Shown: positions 1-7,856 of the stretch, in pieces
Position numbering within the stretch: the first letter of the stretch is position 1
How the letters are laid out: each line of letters opens with the position of its first letter
Origin: JAOUEA01 sp963821925
GTDB taxonomy: Bacteria; Actinomycetota; UBA4738; HRBIN12
Assembly: GCA_963821925.1 (NCBI GenBank)
Contig: CAWGFO010000001.1
Span: 558,001 to 622,000 of the forward strand
Reading direction: 5' to 3'
DNA: 64,000 bases
Program-made: the position numbers and the translations under genes
Notes under the pieces: generated by a model
Seen by the model: only the letters and a program-made list of their open reading frames with translations
Databases searched by the model: none
Told to the model about the DNA's origin: nothing

Positions 1-639
1 CACGGAGGTCACCGAGACGACGACCGCGGCCGGGGTCCAACGAGCCGGACGGTACCGCGTACGTCGGCCGCGGCCGTGACCGCGCGCGTCCATGCTCTCG
101 GCGAGCGTGACGGCCTCCTCCATCCCGGTCTCGAGCACGGGAACGGCGAGCGCCGGGAGGGTTCGCCACGACGTCGGGATCCCGCGGAGCGTCTGCGCCT
201 CGCGGACCCGCCCGACCATCGCGACCGTCCGGGGTGCGATCGACAGGGCGAGCGCCGCGGCGAGCGCCGGCTCGTGGAACCGACGGGGGGCCAACCGCAC
301 GACCCCGAACGGGTCGGTCACGGCGTTGAACGTGCCGAAGACGATCAACAGGGTGGCGAGCCGGGCCCCCTCGAGCGCGGCGAAGGCGACGTTCCCGGCG
401 TCCACGGTTCCCAGGAACACGAGCGCGGTGCGCACCACCATCGTGATCAGACCCGCGATCGCGAAGACCCGGAACGACCGTGCGGTCGGCCCCGGGATCC
501 GTTGAGCCGCATAGACGAAGAAGGACACGGCCACGACGAGGGCCAGGTAGAAGGGGTTCGTCGTCGTGAACGTGACCATGCCGGCGCAGGTCGCCCACAG
601 GATCCACGCGCCCGGATGCATGGCGCTACGGCCGGCCAT
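1..639 (-). CDS. ECF transporter T component (EcfT/CbiQ family), 3' truncated by window edge
   Basis: This gene runs off the left edge; 213 residues are visible from the ATG. It is a hydrophobic protein with about four or five membrane segments in the visible part. Near residues 147-154 (EAQTLRGI) and 181-192 (ESMDARGHGRGR) it carries the two Arg-Gly coupling-helix motifs by which EcfT subunits contact the two ATPases. In the family, EcfT is the membrane scaffold that joins a substrate-binding S component to the EcfA ATPases for vitamin uptake. The ATG lies 14 nt inside the upstream ORF (stop at 626-628), with a GGAGGAGG Shine-Dalgarno, so translation is probably coupled. The cobalamin riboswitch at the head of the operon suggests B12 or a corrinoid as substrate (inference). 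The ATPase and S genes are not in the window. Confidence 0.85.
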   Translation of the reverse strand, partial: MAGRSAMHPGAWILWATCAGMVTFTTTNPFYLALVVAVSFFVYAAQRIPGPTARSFRVFAIAGLITMVVRTALVFLGTVDAGNVAFAALEGARLATLLIVFGTFNAVTDPFGVVRLAPRRFHEPALAAALALSIAPRTVAMVGRVREAQTLRGIPTSWRTLPALAVPVLETGMEEAVTLAESMDARGHGRGRRTRYRPARWTPAAVVVSVTSV

Positions 640-2518
640 CGGCGCGCCTCCTCCGGAGCGTGAACCAGCCGGCGCCGCCCAGGGTGACCACCGCGATCAG
701 GGCGAGCAGCGCGCCGACCGACGGGCCTCCGCCTCCCGGGGAGGCCGCGGCGGCCCGGGCGCTCACGGGGCTGGCCTGGACGATCTCGTCGCCCGTGGCG
801 GTCGACTCGGTCGGTGTGGGCGCCGGCGTCGCGCTGCGATCGGCGTGCGCGCTCGCAACGTCGGTGGGTGCCGCTGTCGGGGACGCCGAGACGCCGGCGC
901 CGCTCGAGCCGCCGGTCGTGCCGGCGCCACCCGCGCCGCCTCCGTCACCGGAACCACCCCCGCCGCCCGAGCCGCCGCCGGGAGGCGGGCTCGGGCTCGG
1001 GGCGGGAGAGGGCGCGGGCTCGCACACGTCGTCGAACGCGAGTGCGGGGGGCGCTGCGTGCGTCGTGCCGCTGTCACCCGGGCCCCACACCCAGCCCTCC
1101 ATGTCCCCGTCGCCGATCGACGCCGATGCGGCGCCCGACCCGGCCCAGCTCCAGCCGCCGTGGCCGTCGCCGTGCCAGTACCCCCAGAAGTCGGGGTAGT
1201 CGGCGAAGCAGTCGCCGCCCTCCGGGCCGACGCCGTCGAGCTGGCAGACCGCCTGCCCGCCGAACCCGAGCCGGTACTGCAGGCCGTACTGACCCGCGGC
1301 GAGCTGGATCAGATGCAGCCCACTGACGGACGCGTCGTCCAGCGCCACGCAGTAGGTGGTGGTCCGGCTCCCGTTGTCGACCACCAATGCCGCGTGGGGC
1401 GTGCCGGCGGCCTCAGCGGCGCACGCGACGTTGGTACCCGCGACGGCCGGGCCACCGCGGGCAGCGTCAGGACCAGCGCGATCGCGAGGGAGCGGAGCCG
1501 CGGGTTCGTCACGGGTCAGCTCGCACAGGGCGGCGTCGGGGCGAGCGGTGCCGACGACGGGGCCGGTGAACGGGAGCGGCTCCAGCAACAGTCCGGGGAC
1601 GGCGCCGATCGTGGCGCCGACGTCGGGGGTGCCGCGCGCAGCTCCCTCGTAGGTGTAGGCCCAGGCGCCGCACCGCGGATACTGGAGCGCGCGGAGCGCG
1701 ATCCGTCCGCCGGCGGGCACGGGGGCCCCGGCCGCCGCGTACGCCTGCAGGACGAGCGCGGTCGAGTTCGCGTCGGTCGCGATGAAGCTGCCGGAGTAGC
1801 TCCAGCCGCCGTTCACGTCGTCACGCACGGTGTCGAAGTAGGCGAACGGGTTCGCGCCGAACGTCGCCCGGTTCGCGGCCTCGAGCGCCTGCACGACGTA
1901 GGACGTGGTGTTCGAGTCGGACGTGAAGAAGTCGCCGGCGGTGCCGTCGTCGCACGAGTCGTCGTCGGTCGATGCGTCGTACGGCTCATCGTAGGCCCAC
2001 CCGCCATCGGGGCACTGGGCGTTGCGGAGCCAGTCCGTCACGCTGACCGAGGGCTTGAGACCGGCGCTCACGAGCGCGAGCGTGGCGAGCGCGTCGTCGA
2101 ACACGGCCGCGGAACCGAACCGACCGCCTGAGATCGTGCCGCGGAGCGCCGAGACGAGGTTCGTGCCGCCGAAGGCCCGGGGGTCGCGGCCGGCGGCCGA
2201 TACGGCGAGCACGACCTTGGCCTGCAGCCCCACGCCGTCGACCTTGCCGGCGGCAACCTGGGCCGACAGGAAGCCGAGGGCATCCTTGACGACGCCGCGG
2301 CCCTTCCCGACGGCGACGGCCGCGAGGACCGCGTCGGCCGTCGATCCGATCGGCGAGAACGCCGGGATCGAGCCGTTCGCCTTCTGCCTCGAGGCGATGT
2401 AGCCGAGACCGCGCTCGGCGCGGCCCGCATCGGTGGCGGCGAACGCCGACGTGGGCACGGCGATCAGCAACGCCCCGGCGCACAGCAAGGTCAGGATCTT
2501 CGTACGGGTCGAGCCCAT
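626..2518 (-). CDS. Transcobalamin-like surface protein: alpha/alpha-barrel plus DUF4430-type domain, possibly two genes joined by frameshift
   Basis: As read, this is one 630-residue ORF. Residues 1-27 are a signal peptide. Residues 30-330 form a prenyltransferase/squalene-cyclase-like alpha/alpha barrel with repeated motifs (CPDGGWAYD, DSNTTSYVVQAL, VNGGWSYSG, DANSTALVLQAY). Residues about 360-490 resemble the DUF4430/transcobalamin beta domain, followed by a Gly/Ser/Pro-rich stalk, a membrane segment near 600-620 and an RRRR tail. Barrel plus beta domain is the architecture of animal intrinsic factor and transcobalamin. With the upstream cobalamin riboswitch and downstream EcfT, a role in capturing B12 at the surface is likely (inference). 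The ATG at 2518 has an AGGAG box; an earlier in-frame start would lie inside the riboswitch. Codon use around 1445-1512 points to a different frame, so the barrel and DUF4430 parts may be separate genes (see the feature at 1440-1512). Confidence 0.75.
   Translation of the reverse strand: MGSTRTKILTLLCAGALLIAVPTSAFAATDAGRAERGLGYIASRQKANGSIPAFSPIGSTADAVLAAVAVGKGRGVVKDALGFLSAQVAAGKVDGVGLQAKVVLAVSAAGRDPRAFGGTNLVSALRGTISGGRFGSAAVFDDALATLALVSAGLKPSVSVTDWLRNAQCPDGGWAYDEPYDASTDDDSCDDGTAGDFFTSDSNTTSYVVQALEAANRATFGANPFAYFDTVRDDVNGGWSYSGSFIATDANSTALVLQAYAAAGAPVPAGGRIALRALQYPRCGAWAYTYEGAARGTPDVGATIGAVPGLLLEPLPFTGPVVGTARPDAALCELTRDEPAAPLPRDRAGPDAARGGPAVAGTNVACAAEAAGTPHAALVVDNGSRTTTYCVALDDASVSGLHLIQLAAGQYGLQYRLGFGGQAVCQLDGVGPEGGDCFADYPDFWGYWHGDGHGGWSWAGSGAASASIGDGDMEGWVWGPGDSGTTHAAPPALAFDDVCEPAPSPAPSPSPPPGGGSGGGGGSGDGGGAGGAGTTGGSSGAGVSASPTAAPTDVASAHADRSATPAPTPTESTATGDEIVQASPVSARAAAASPGGGGPSVGALLALIAVVTLGGAGWFTLRRRRADGRP
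1440..1512 (-). other. Hidden GTG start and signal peptide in the alternative frame, probable start of a separate DUF4430 gene
   Basis: In the +1 frame relative to the long ORF, a GTG at 1512 begins a textbook signal peptide (MTNPRLRSLAIALVLTLPAVA). Nearly every codon from 1512 to about 1441 in this frame ends in G or C, whereas the long ORF has many T-ending codons here. A TGA in this same frame sits at 1516-1518, just upstream of the GTG. After about 1440 the GC-rich third position returns to the long-ORF frame, where the DUF4430 sequence continues. The simplest reading is a one-base indel near 1440-1460 in a separate secreted DUF4430 gene (about 1512 to 626) whose start overlaps the barrel gene. 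Confidence 0.65.
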
Positions 2519-2559
2519 CGGGTCGACTCCTTTCCGGGCGTCCGCGCGCCCTACGGAAC

Positions 2560-2581
2560 GACCTCCCGGAAGCGGGAGGTC
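2560..2581 (-). promoter_or_regulatory. Perfect 9-bp hairpin between riboswitch and start codon (expression platform candidate)
   Basis: GACCTCCCG-CTTC-CGGGAGGTC is a perfect 9-bp stem with a 4-nt loop. It lies between the B12 aptamer and the AGGAG/ATG of the barrel gene. No U-tract follows, so it is not a classic intrinsic terminator. It could be part of the switching platform or a transcript stabiliser. Confidence 0.5.
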
Positions 2582-2639
2582 GACGTCGGGGCGTGAGCCC
2601 GGCGGCGCGATCCCCTGTCCGCGAGGGTCGTTCGGCCGT

Positions 2640-2790
2640 GCGTCGCGCAGGGCGGCCTGGCTCGTCCACTCGGGCGGTGGACCTACAGTTGCGGGACAGC
2701 GCCGGAATCTGACCGGCTTCGCCTCCGCGACGCGTTGTGGGCTCGACGCTAGCACGCCGGCGCCGCACCCGCCCAACCGGGGAGACCCGA
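2640..2790 (-). promoter_or_regulatory. Cobalamin (B12) riboswitch
   Basis: On the minus strand, bases 2720-2682 read GAAGCCGGTCAGATTCCGGC followed by GCTGTCCCGCAACTGTAGG. This is the conserved core of the cobalamin riboswitch (AAGCCGG..AnTCCGGC, then CTGTCCCGCAACTGT). It is followed by a GTCCAC/GTGGAC hairpin and the conserved GAGCCAGG segment at 2663-2656. The outer limits are approximate. It lies 140-270 nt upstream of the transcobalamin-like gene, on the same strand, and presumably shuts the operon down when B12 is plentiful. The 368 bases between the divergent genes (2519-2886) hold this element, the hairpin at 2560-2581 and the start region of the plus-strand gene. Confidence 0.92.
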
Positions 2791-2886
2791 AGATCATGCC
2801 CCGCCGTTGCCCATGCCTTGGGGCGGTGTTTACCCGCGCGGTCGTTACATCGGATGCACGACCCGCAGCAAGGAGAGGTGACTGTC

Positions 2887-3432
2887 ATGGAGACCCTTCG
2901 AGAGGAACCAGCGAAGACGCCCGTCGCCCGTGGACCCGCGTCGGTGACGCGTGTACCCGAGGCGGCTCAGCCCAGCGCGCGTTCGACGCCCTGGCTCGTG
3001 GCGGGCCTCATGGTCACGACCGCGGCGTTCGTGGTGCTGGCGATCCTGACGTTCGTGCCACGGCTGCGCCCGAGCGAACCGGTTCGGCTCACCGATGCGG
3101 CGGTGTCCGCCTGGGATGCGGGAACGCCCTCGGCGCTCTCGACCGTGTACGCGCGTGACGCCCTGGTGGTCCACGCCGATGGCACGAAGGTGAGCGGCCT
3201 CGCCGCCATCGTCGCCGACGCCAAGTCGCTGGGCCGCGACTTCACGATCGTCCGCACGGGCGACGTGTCGGTCACGCCCAACGGCCTGTACGCCACGGCG
3301 ACGTACCGCTATGCCGGTGCCGGCCACGGCGTGGGGGTCCTCGTGCTGCAGTTCGACGGCGGGAAGGTCGTCCGGCAGTGGGAGTACGGGCTGCCGCCCG
3401 TCACCGCCCCTGCACGAACCCCAACAGGGTGA
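2887..3432 (+). CDS. Membrane-anchored SnoaL/NTF2-like domain protein
   Basis: A 181-residue protein with a short cytoplasmic N-terminus, one membrane segment at about residues 38-60 (WLVAGLMVTTAAFVVLAILT) and a C-terminal domain of about 110 residues. That domain has the cone-like pattern of SnoaL/NTF2 proteins (WDAGTPSALSTVYARDALVV, then alternating beta strands). Such domains bind small ligands or act as isomerases, but nothing here fixes the substrate. ATG 2887 is chosen because it follows an AAGGAGAGGTGA ribosome site; the longer ORF upstream overlaps the riboswitch region. The 3' end overlaps yaaA convergently by 32 nt. Confidence 0.6.
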   Translation: METLREEPAKTPVARGPASVTRVPEAAQPSARSTPWLVAGLMVTTAAFVVLAILTFVPRLRPSEPVRLTDAAVSAWDAGTPSALSTVYARDALVVHADGTKVSGLAAIVADAKSLGRDFTIVRTGDVSVTPNGLYATATYRYAGAGHGVGVLVLQFDGGKVVRQWEYGLPPVTAPARTPTG

Positions 3433-4189
3433 TGCCGCGGACGACCTCGGTGCGGTCCGGGTCGTAGCGATAGCCGGCGGGGTGCTCCCATCCCGCGAGG
3501 TCGGCCGGGCCGGCACCCGGATGGGCCAGCAGGAACCGCACGAGCGCCCCCTTCAGGAACTTGTTCCAGTGGGAGACGACCGCGAGCGACCCGTCGGGTC
3601 GCCGGTCCAGGAACACCGCCGAATACTGCGCGAGGTCGTCCGGCGCGCGCCACGCCGCCGCATGCTCGTTCGGCAGCAGGTTCCAGACGGTGCGCCCCGA
3701 TGCCCGCTGCGCGATCGCGGCGGACAGGTCGTGGCGCCACCACGTCGAGAGCTTCCCGAGCCGAGGGAGGGACGCGCCCATCTTCAGTTTGTGGTCGGGG
3801 ATCCGATCGCAGGGCGCCACGGCGCCCCAGAGCCCGGAGACGATCAGCACCATGTCGTCGAGGCGTCGTCGTGGGGCGGCGCGGAGGGACGGGGCGTCGA
3901 GCGCCTCGTAGAGCACGCCGGTGTACCGCTGGATCGCGGGCATCGTGGGGGCGGAACGCGCGTCGCGGTTCGCCTCGGTGGCGGCCGCGAGCGCGACTCC
4001 CTTCACACCGAGCAGCTTCCCGCGCGACGCCGCGCTGCCCCGCATGGCGCGCGCGAGGGCGTCGAGCGTCGCGTGGCGACGGTCGTCGAGGTCCAGGGAC
4101 ATCGTCCCGGGCGCCCACGCCGGGCCGTCGCCACCCGGCGCCTTGCCCTCGGACGGCGGCAACAGGATCAGCGGGAACGTCGGAGCCAC
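3401..4189 (-). CDS. yaaA: Peroxide stress protein YaaA (DUF328/UPF0246)
   Basis: 262 residues, usual family length, beginning with the signature LILLPPSEGK at residues 7-16. Further family motifs are RYTGVLYEALD, VLIVSGLWGAV and WRHDLSAAIAQ. In Escherichia coli YaaA is a cytoplasmic DNA-binding protein that limits intracellular iron and oxidative damage under peroxide stress. Start is GTG at 4189, 7 nt after the end of the PAC2 gene, so the two are probably one transcript. The 3' end overlaps the SnoaL-like gene on the other strand. Confidence 0.88.
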   Translation of the reverse strand: MAPTFPLILLPPSEGKAPGGDGPAWAPGTMSLDLDDRRHATLDALARAMRGSAASRGKLLGVKGVALAAATEANRDARSAPTMPAIQRYTGVLYEALDAPSLRAAPRRRLDDMVLIVSGLWGAVAPCDRIPDHKLKMGASLPRLGKLSTWWRHDLSAAIAQRASGRTVWNLLPNEHAAAWRAPDDLAQYSAVFLDRRPDGSLAVVSHWNKFLKGALVRFLLAHPGAGPADLAGWEHPAGYRYDPDRTEVVRGITLLGFVQGR

Positions 4190-4196
4190 GTGCCGG

Positions 4197-5042
4197 TTAC
4201 CGGGGATCGTCGCCGGCGTCGCGGAGGTACCGCTCGATCTCGCTCGCGAGCTCGTCGCCCGACGGGATCCCGTCCTCGGGCTGCTGCTCCTCGAGCCGCG
4301 TGACGAAGTCCCGGGTCTCCTCTTGTGCCTGCACCGCGGAATCGAGGCCGATCCGCTGGGCGTTCGCCTCGTCCATCAGCGACCCGAGCGGGATCTCGAT
4401 CTCGAGGTGGCGCGCGACGTGCTCGACGAGCGCGATCGAGCCGGCCGCGTACGGCCCGCCGACGTACGGCGGTACCTGGGCGTAGAAGCCGGTGGTCGGG
4501 ATCCCGGCACCCCCAACCCCCATCTCGACGACGCTCAGCGCCGCCGCGGGGACGCGGAGCAACCCCTCGGGCCCGTGCGTCTCCCCGTGACGGAGCAGGC
4601 CGGCGTCGGAGGCCGTCGCGAACACCGGCACCGGGCGCGTGTGCGGCACCGCCGCCGGCACGGCGCCGATGCTCACCCACTCGACCACGCCGTGCGTGAG
4701 TGCGAACTCCATCACGTCGTCGGCGAGCTGCTTCCAGCGGAAGTCGGGCTCGGCGCCGTGCAAGACCAGGAGGTCACGTCCCCCGACCCGGCGTCGCCGG
4801 ATCGCGAGCTCCGGATAATCGAGCCGGCTCAGTACCCCGTCGACCACGTCGAGCACCGGGCGCCGTGAGCGGTAGTCGAAGAGCGCGTCGGGATCGAACG
4901 TCGCGACGGTGTCGGCGTCGTGAGCCAGATGGTCGGCGGTGGCGGACGCCGACCCGGCCGCGTCGATCCACCCGTCGAATGCCCCCAGCAGCACGGGCGC
5001 CGCGAGGTCGTCGAGCGGACGGACGACGTGGATCAGGTTCAC
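4197..5042 (-). CDS. PAC2 family protein (proteasome-assembly-chaperone-like)
   Basis: 281 residues with the PAC2 fold pattern: PVLLGAFDGWIDAAGSAS near the start, FDYRSRRPVLDVVDGV, and the conserved VSIGAVPAAVPHTRPVPVFATASD segment. In Actinobacteria PAC2 proteins are common and are related to archaeal and eukaryotic proteasome assembly chaperones; their bacterial role is not firmly established. The C-terminal 60 residues are acidic and probably a helical tail. GTG start at 5042. Located directly upstream of yaaA with a 7-nt gap. Confidence 0.85.
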   Translation of the reverse strand: MNLIHVVRPLDDLAAPVLLGAFDGWIDAAGSASATADHLAHDADTVATFDPDALFDYRSRRPVLDVVDGVLSRLDYPELAIRRRRVGGRDLLVLHGAEPDFRWKQLADDVMEFALTHGVVEWVSIGAVPAAVPHTRPVPVFATASDAGLLRHGETHGPEGLLRVPAAALSVVEMGVGGAGIPTTGFYAQVPPYVGGPYAAGSIALVEHVARHLEIEIPLGSLMDEANAQRIGLDSAVQAQEETRDFVTRLEEQQPEDGIPSGDELASEIERYLRDAGDDPR

Positions 5043-5088
5043 CCGTCCAGGATAGGCGGCGGCGCGACGGGGGAGCCCGCCCGCTCCG

Positions 5089-5364
5089 TCAGCCGCGTCG
5101 CAGATGCTCCATCTCGCGCCGGACCCTGGCCTCGGTGGGCTCGCTCCGGCGGAACGTATCCCACGCGTGGAACGCGATCCCGATGCCCCAACCCAGGATC
5201 GGGAAGATCGGCCAGAAGAACCCCGCCCCGCTCATCGCCCAGATCGCGACCAGCATCCCGTTCACCAGCACGTAGGCGAGCAGGTGCGCGTAGAACTCCT
5301 GCTTGCGTGCGATGCGTGCGAGGGCCATCTTGCGGAGCTCGTCGTCATGCGATCCCGACACCAT
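5089..5364 (-). CDS. 2TM domain-containing small membrane protein
   Basis: 91 residues. An N-terminal amphipathic helix (ELRKMALARIARKQEFYAHL) precedes two membrane segments (LLAYVLVNGMLVAIWAM and FFWPIFPILGWGIGIAFHAW) and a basic tail. This is the layout of the 2TM family, where the module often accompanies or is fused to histidine kinases; here it stands alone. ATG 5364 is preferred over 5379 because a GGAGGTGA box lies 5 nt upstream of it. Divergent from the membrane protein at 5483. Confidence 0.8.
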   Translation of the reverse strand: MVSGSHDDELRKMALARIARKQEFYAHLLAYVLVNGMLVAIWAMSGAGFFWPIFPILGWGIGIAFHAWDTFRRSEPTEARVRREMEHLRRG

Positions 5365-5482
5365 CGACGTCACCTCCACTCACCATGCTGCGGCGCATGG
5401 CCCGGCCCTGCCCCGGCCGATGGGCCGGTCGAGCGCAGGCCGGTCGGGTAAGGCGCCCCCTTCCGTGTGCCGATGGAGCGTC

Positions 5483-6250
5483 ATGCGTCGGCTCGCCCGC
5501 TTCTCGCCCCAGGTCGGCTCGTCCCCGATCGAATCCCTGCTGGTCGGTGCCCTCGTGTTCCTCGTGGCGGCCGCGATCGTGGGGTTCTCGTTGGTGCTGT
5601 TCCTCGGACCGCGGGCGGCCACCGGGGACGCCGCGTCGTCGGGGCCCACCGCTCCGTCCGCGACCACGGTGCCGGCGGTCGAGATCACCTGCGGCGCTGA
5701 TACCGCCCTCGAGGGCGAGGCCGTCGACGCGTCGTCCGCAGGGGTTCCCGTTCGGATCGTCGGAGACGAGGGAGCGGTCGTGTCCTTCGCCTCGCCGGGG
5801 ACGCCCGGCTACCAGATGCGGGTGTTCGAGCCGTCCGGCGCTTACCGGCTGCCGCTCTCGCCGGGGGGCTGGAGCGTGGGCTGCGCCGGGTCGGGCGTGG
5901 TGAGCGAGTCGGTCGCCCTGGGTGTCTTCGAGGTGCGTGATCCCGACCACGTCTACCTCCGCACCGCTCCGGAGTGCCCGGCGTCCGGGTGCTGCGACGA
6001 GATCGTCGACCTCCCGCCGGGCTTCACCGACGACGACCTGGGGACGTTGCGCGAAGGGCTGGCAGACGCGGGTGTGCGTCCGACCGACACGATCGAGCGA
6101 GCGGCCTACCCCGGGTCGACGTTCTCGGCACAGCCTCCGAGCCCGCTCGTGTACCGCATCGTGCGTGATCTGCAGATCGTGGCTCGCCTGGACGTGGGCG
6201 GCGAGGGCGACACCTGGTCGGCGAGGGTGTACGGCTGCCCTGGGAACTGA
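5483..6250 (+). CDS. Hypothetical single-pass membrane protein with extracytoplasmic Cys-containing domain
   Basis: 255 residues. One membrane segment at about residues 19-45 (SLLVGALVFLVAAAIVGFSL) is followed by a Pro/Ala/Thr-rich linker and an extracytoplasmic region of about 190 residues. That region includes a CPASGCC cluster and a segment DDDLGTLREGLADAGVRPTD that may be a small helical module. I recognise no family. ATG 5483 gives a short basic N-terminus before the membrane helix. The 118-nt divergent gap upstream holds only short GC-rich palindromes (for example CCGGCC-GATG-GGCCGG at 5413-5428). Confidence 0.5.
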   Translation: MRRLARFSPQVGSSPIESLLVGALVFLVAAAIVGFSLVLFLGPRAATGDAASSGPTAPSATTVPAVEITCGADTALEGEAVDASSAGVPVRIVGDEGAVVSFASPGTPGYQMRVFEPSGAYRLPLSPGGWSVGCAGSGVVSESVALGVFEVRDPDHVYLRTAPECPASGCCDEIVDLPPGFTDDDLGTLREGLADAGVRPTDTIERAAYPGSTFSAQPPSPLVYRIVRDLQIVARLDVGGEGDTWSARVYGCPGN

Positions 6251-6254
6251 GCGG

Positions 6255-6623
6255 TCAGGGCCGGCGTTCCGGCTCGGCCAGCACGTTCTTCAGCGTAGAC
6301 ATCGCGTTCATCGCGACGGGGAACCCCGCGACCGTGGCGGTCTGCAGGATCGCCTCCTTGAGCTCGTCGGGCGTGACCCCGGCCTTCAGAGCAGCGCGCA
6401 GGTGCTGCGGGATCTGCGACGAGCGTCCCAACGCCACGAGCGCGACCACCGCGGCGAGCTCGCGGTCGCGGATCGATAGGGCCGGGCGTTCGTAGACGTC
6501 CCCGTACACGAACTCCACGATCGTCCGGCCGAGGTCGCCGAGCCCTTCCACCGCGCCGAGCGCCTTCTCGTCGTGCACCTCGAGGAAGCGGGCGCGTCCC
6601 CGTTCGTAACGGTCGTCGGTCAT
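6255..6623 (-). CDS. Carboxymuconolactone decarboxylase (CMD/AhpD-like) family protein
   Basis: 122 residues, typical for single-domain CMD proteins. The core (VYERPALSIRDRELAAVVAL, SSQIPQHLRAALKAGVTPDE, ILQTATVAGFPVAMNAM) matches gamma-carboxymuconolactone decarboxylase. The CxxC pair of AhpD-type peroxidases is absent, so a decarboxylase or lactonase-type role, or a non-catalytic homologue, is more likely than peroxide reduction. ATG 6623 follows an AGGGAGGAC box; the longer ORF upstream is a shadow of the GNAT gene. It sits 29 nt downstream of that acetyltransferase. Confidence 0.85.
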   Translation of the reverse strand: MTDDRYERGRARFLEVHDEKALGAVEGLGDLGRTIVEFVYGDVYERPALSIRDRELAAVVALVALGRSSQIPQHLRAALKAGVTPDELKEAILQTATVAGFPVAMNAMSTLKNVLAEPERRP

Positions 6624-6652
6624 GACGGTCCTCCCTGAGGTGCTCGATAGGT

Positions 6653-7468
6653 TCAGTCGTTCGGGAGCTCGGCCGCCCCGACCTCGCCCACCTGGTGGAA
6701 CCCGGCCTGCGCATACACACGCGCGACGTCCTGGCTCCCCGCCGACAGACAGATCGTCTCGATCCCCCGTTCGATCGCATCGCGGATCAGCACGGACGTC
6801 AGGGCCGCGCCGATCCCACGCCGTCGGTACGCCGGCAGGGTCGCCACGCCGACGATCTCGGTGGCGCCGTCGCAGGGGTTGTGGCTCCCCACGGAGACGG
6901 GCACCCCGTCGACGTAGGCTGCCGCGGTCACGGTGGCCCCGGCGCGCATGCGCTCGCGCGCGAACGCGAGGATCCCGGGATCGGTCGCGGCCGCCACGGC
7001 GGCGAGCGCCCCCACGCCGACGTCGCCGACGTCGGTGCCGGGGTTCCCGAATCCCACCATCGCGACCGCGGTGAGCGTCGCCAGGTCGTCGTCGGCTCCG
7101 GCGAGGTGGATCTCGACACCGTCGCGTGCGGTCACCGCCCGCGCGGCACCGGCGGGCAGGTACATCAGCGGCATCCGGTGGGTGGTCATGCCCGTCGCAG
7201 CGGCGGACGGGCCGACGTCGGGCGCGAGTCTCACCACCCACTCGATCGCCTCCGGCTGCCCGAGCTCGCGCTGGCGGGCACGGACCGCCTCGACGTCGGC
7301 GGGTGTGAAGGTCTCGGCGCCCGGGGTCGGCCGCGCGTAGTAGCGCCAGCCGTTCCCCTCCTGCACGAAGAGCGTGAAGGGGCCGACCGCCTCCGTGCGG
7401 ACCGCGGACCGCGGCACCGCATCCAGGTAGGCGTCGATCCGTCGGAGCAGGGTCAGGGCGTCGGGCAC
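6653..7468 (-). CDS. GNAT family N-acetyltransferase
   Basis: 271 residues. The C-terminal half carries the acetyl-CoA-binding motif A (VGVATLPAYRRRGIGAALTS), followed by the motif B region with CLSAGSQDVARVYAQAGF. The N-terminal 130 residues (GWRYYARPTPGAETFTPADV) resemble the first, degenerate GNAT-like domain seen in actinobacterial two-domain acetyltransferases. The substrate cannot be told from sequence. GTG start at 7468. Probably transcribed with the SHOCT gene upstream (10-nt gap) and the CMD gene downstream. Confidence 0.85.
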   Translation of the reverse strand: MPDALTLLRRIDAYLDAVPRSAVRTEAVGPFTLFVQEGNGWRYYARPTPGAETFTPADVEAVRARQRELGQPEAIEWVVRLAPDVGPSAAATGMTTHRMPLMYLPAGAARAVTARDGVEIHLAGADDDLATLTAVAMVGFGNPGTDVGDVGVGALAAVAAATDPGILAFARERMRAGATVTAAAYVDGVPVSVGSHNPCDGATEIVGVATLPAYRRRGIGAALTSVLIRDAIERGIETICLSAGSQDVARVYAQAGFHQVGEVGAAELPND

Positions 7469-7478
7469 GACGACAAGG

Positions 7479-7856
7479 CTACGCGGGCTCCGTGGTGGGC
7501 GACCCGGGCGGTTCCGACGAGGTGGATGGCTCCGACGACGTGGATGGCTCGGTCGACTCGGGCGTCCCGCTCGCGCGTGGCTCGGCGATCGCGGGCGAGC
7601 GCCCCGTCAGGTCCTGCATGATCCGGTCGAAGCCGTCTCGATCGAGCTCACCTCGCGCGTACCGCATCCGCGCGAGCGCCACGGCCGCGTCGTCGCCGTG
7701 TCCGCCTCGCGCCGAGCTGCCCGTCGGCGTCTCGCGAGATCTCACGATCAGCCAGATCAACAGTCCCGCGACCAGGAGCAGGAGGCAGATCACGAGCGCC
7801 CCCTGCCAGCTCGACCACCACGCGGTCTCGTGCATCGGTCCGTCCGGTCGCCACAT
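7479..7856 (-). CDS. SHOCT domain-containing membrane protein
   Basis: 125 residues. One membrane segment at about residues 18-40 (ALVICLLLLVAGLLIWLIV) is followed by a SHOCT motif at about residues 58-85 (AVALARMRYARGELDRDGFD, ending IMQDL). A low-complexity Ser/Thr/Pro/Glu tail contains a tandem SEPSTS repeat. SHOCT modules are short oligomerisation or interaction helices at protein termini. The ATG at 7856 is preceded by GAGGTGAT. The 227 nt upstream, to the response regulator, contain only that gene's promoter. Confidence 0.8.
   Translation of the reverse strand: MWRPDGPMHETAWWSSWQGALVICLLLLVAGLLIWLIVRSRETPTGSSARGGHGDDAAVALARMRYARGELDRDGFDRIMQDLTGRSPAIAEPRASGTPESTEPSTSSEPSTSSEPPGSPTTEPA

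Noticed and set aside
566..2131. Long plus-strand ORF opposite the transcobalamin-like gene
   Set aside because: Arg/Gly/Ala-rich, low-complexity translation without motifs; an antisense shadow of a GC-rich gene.
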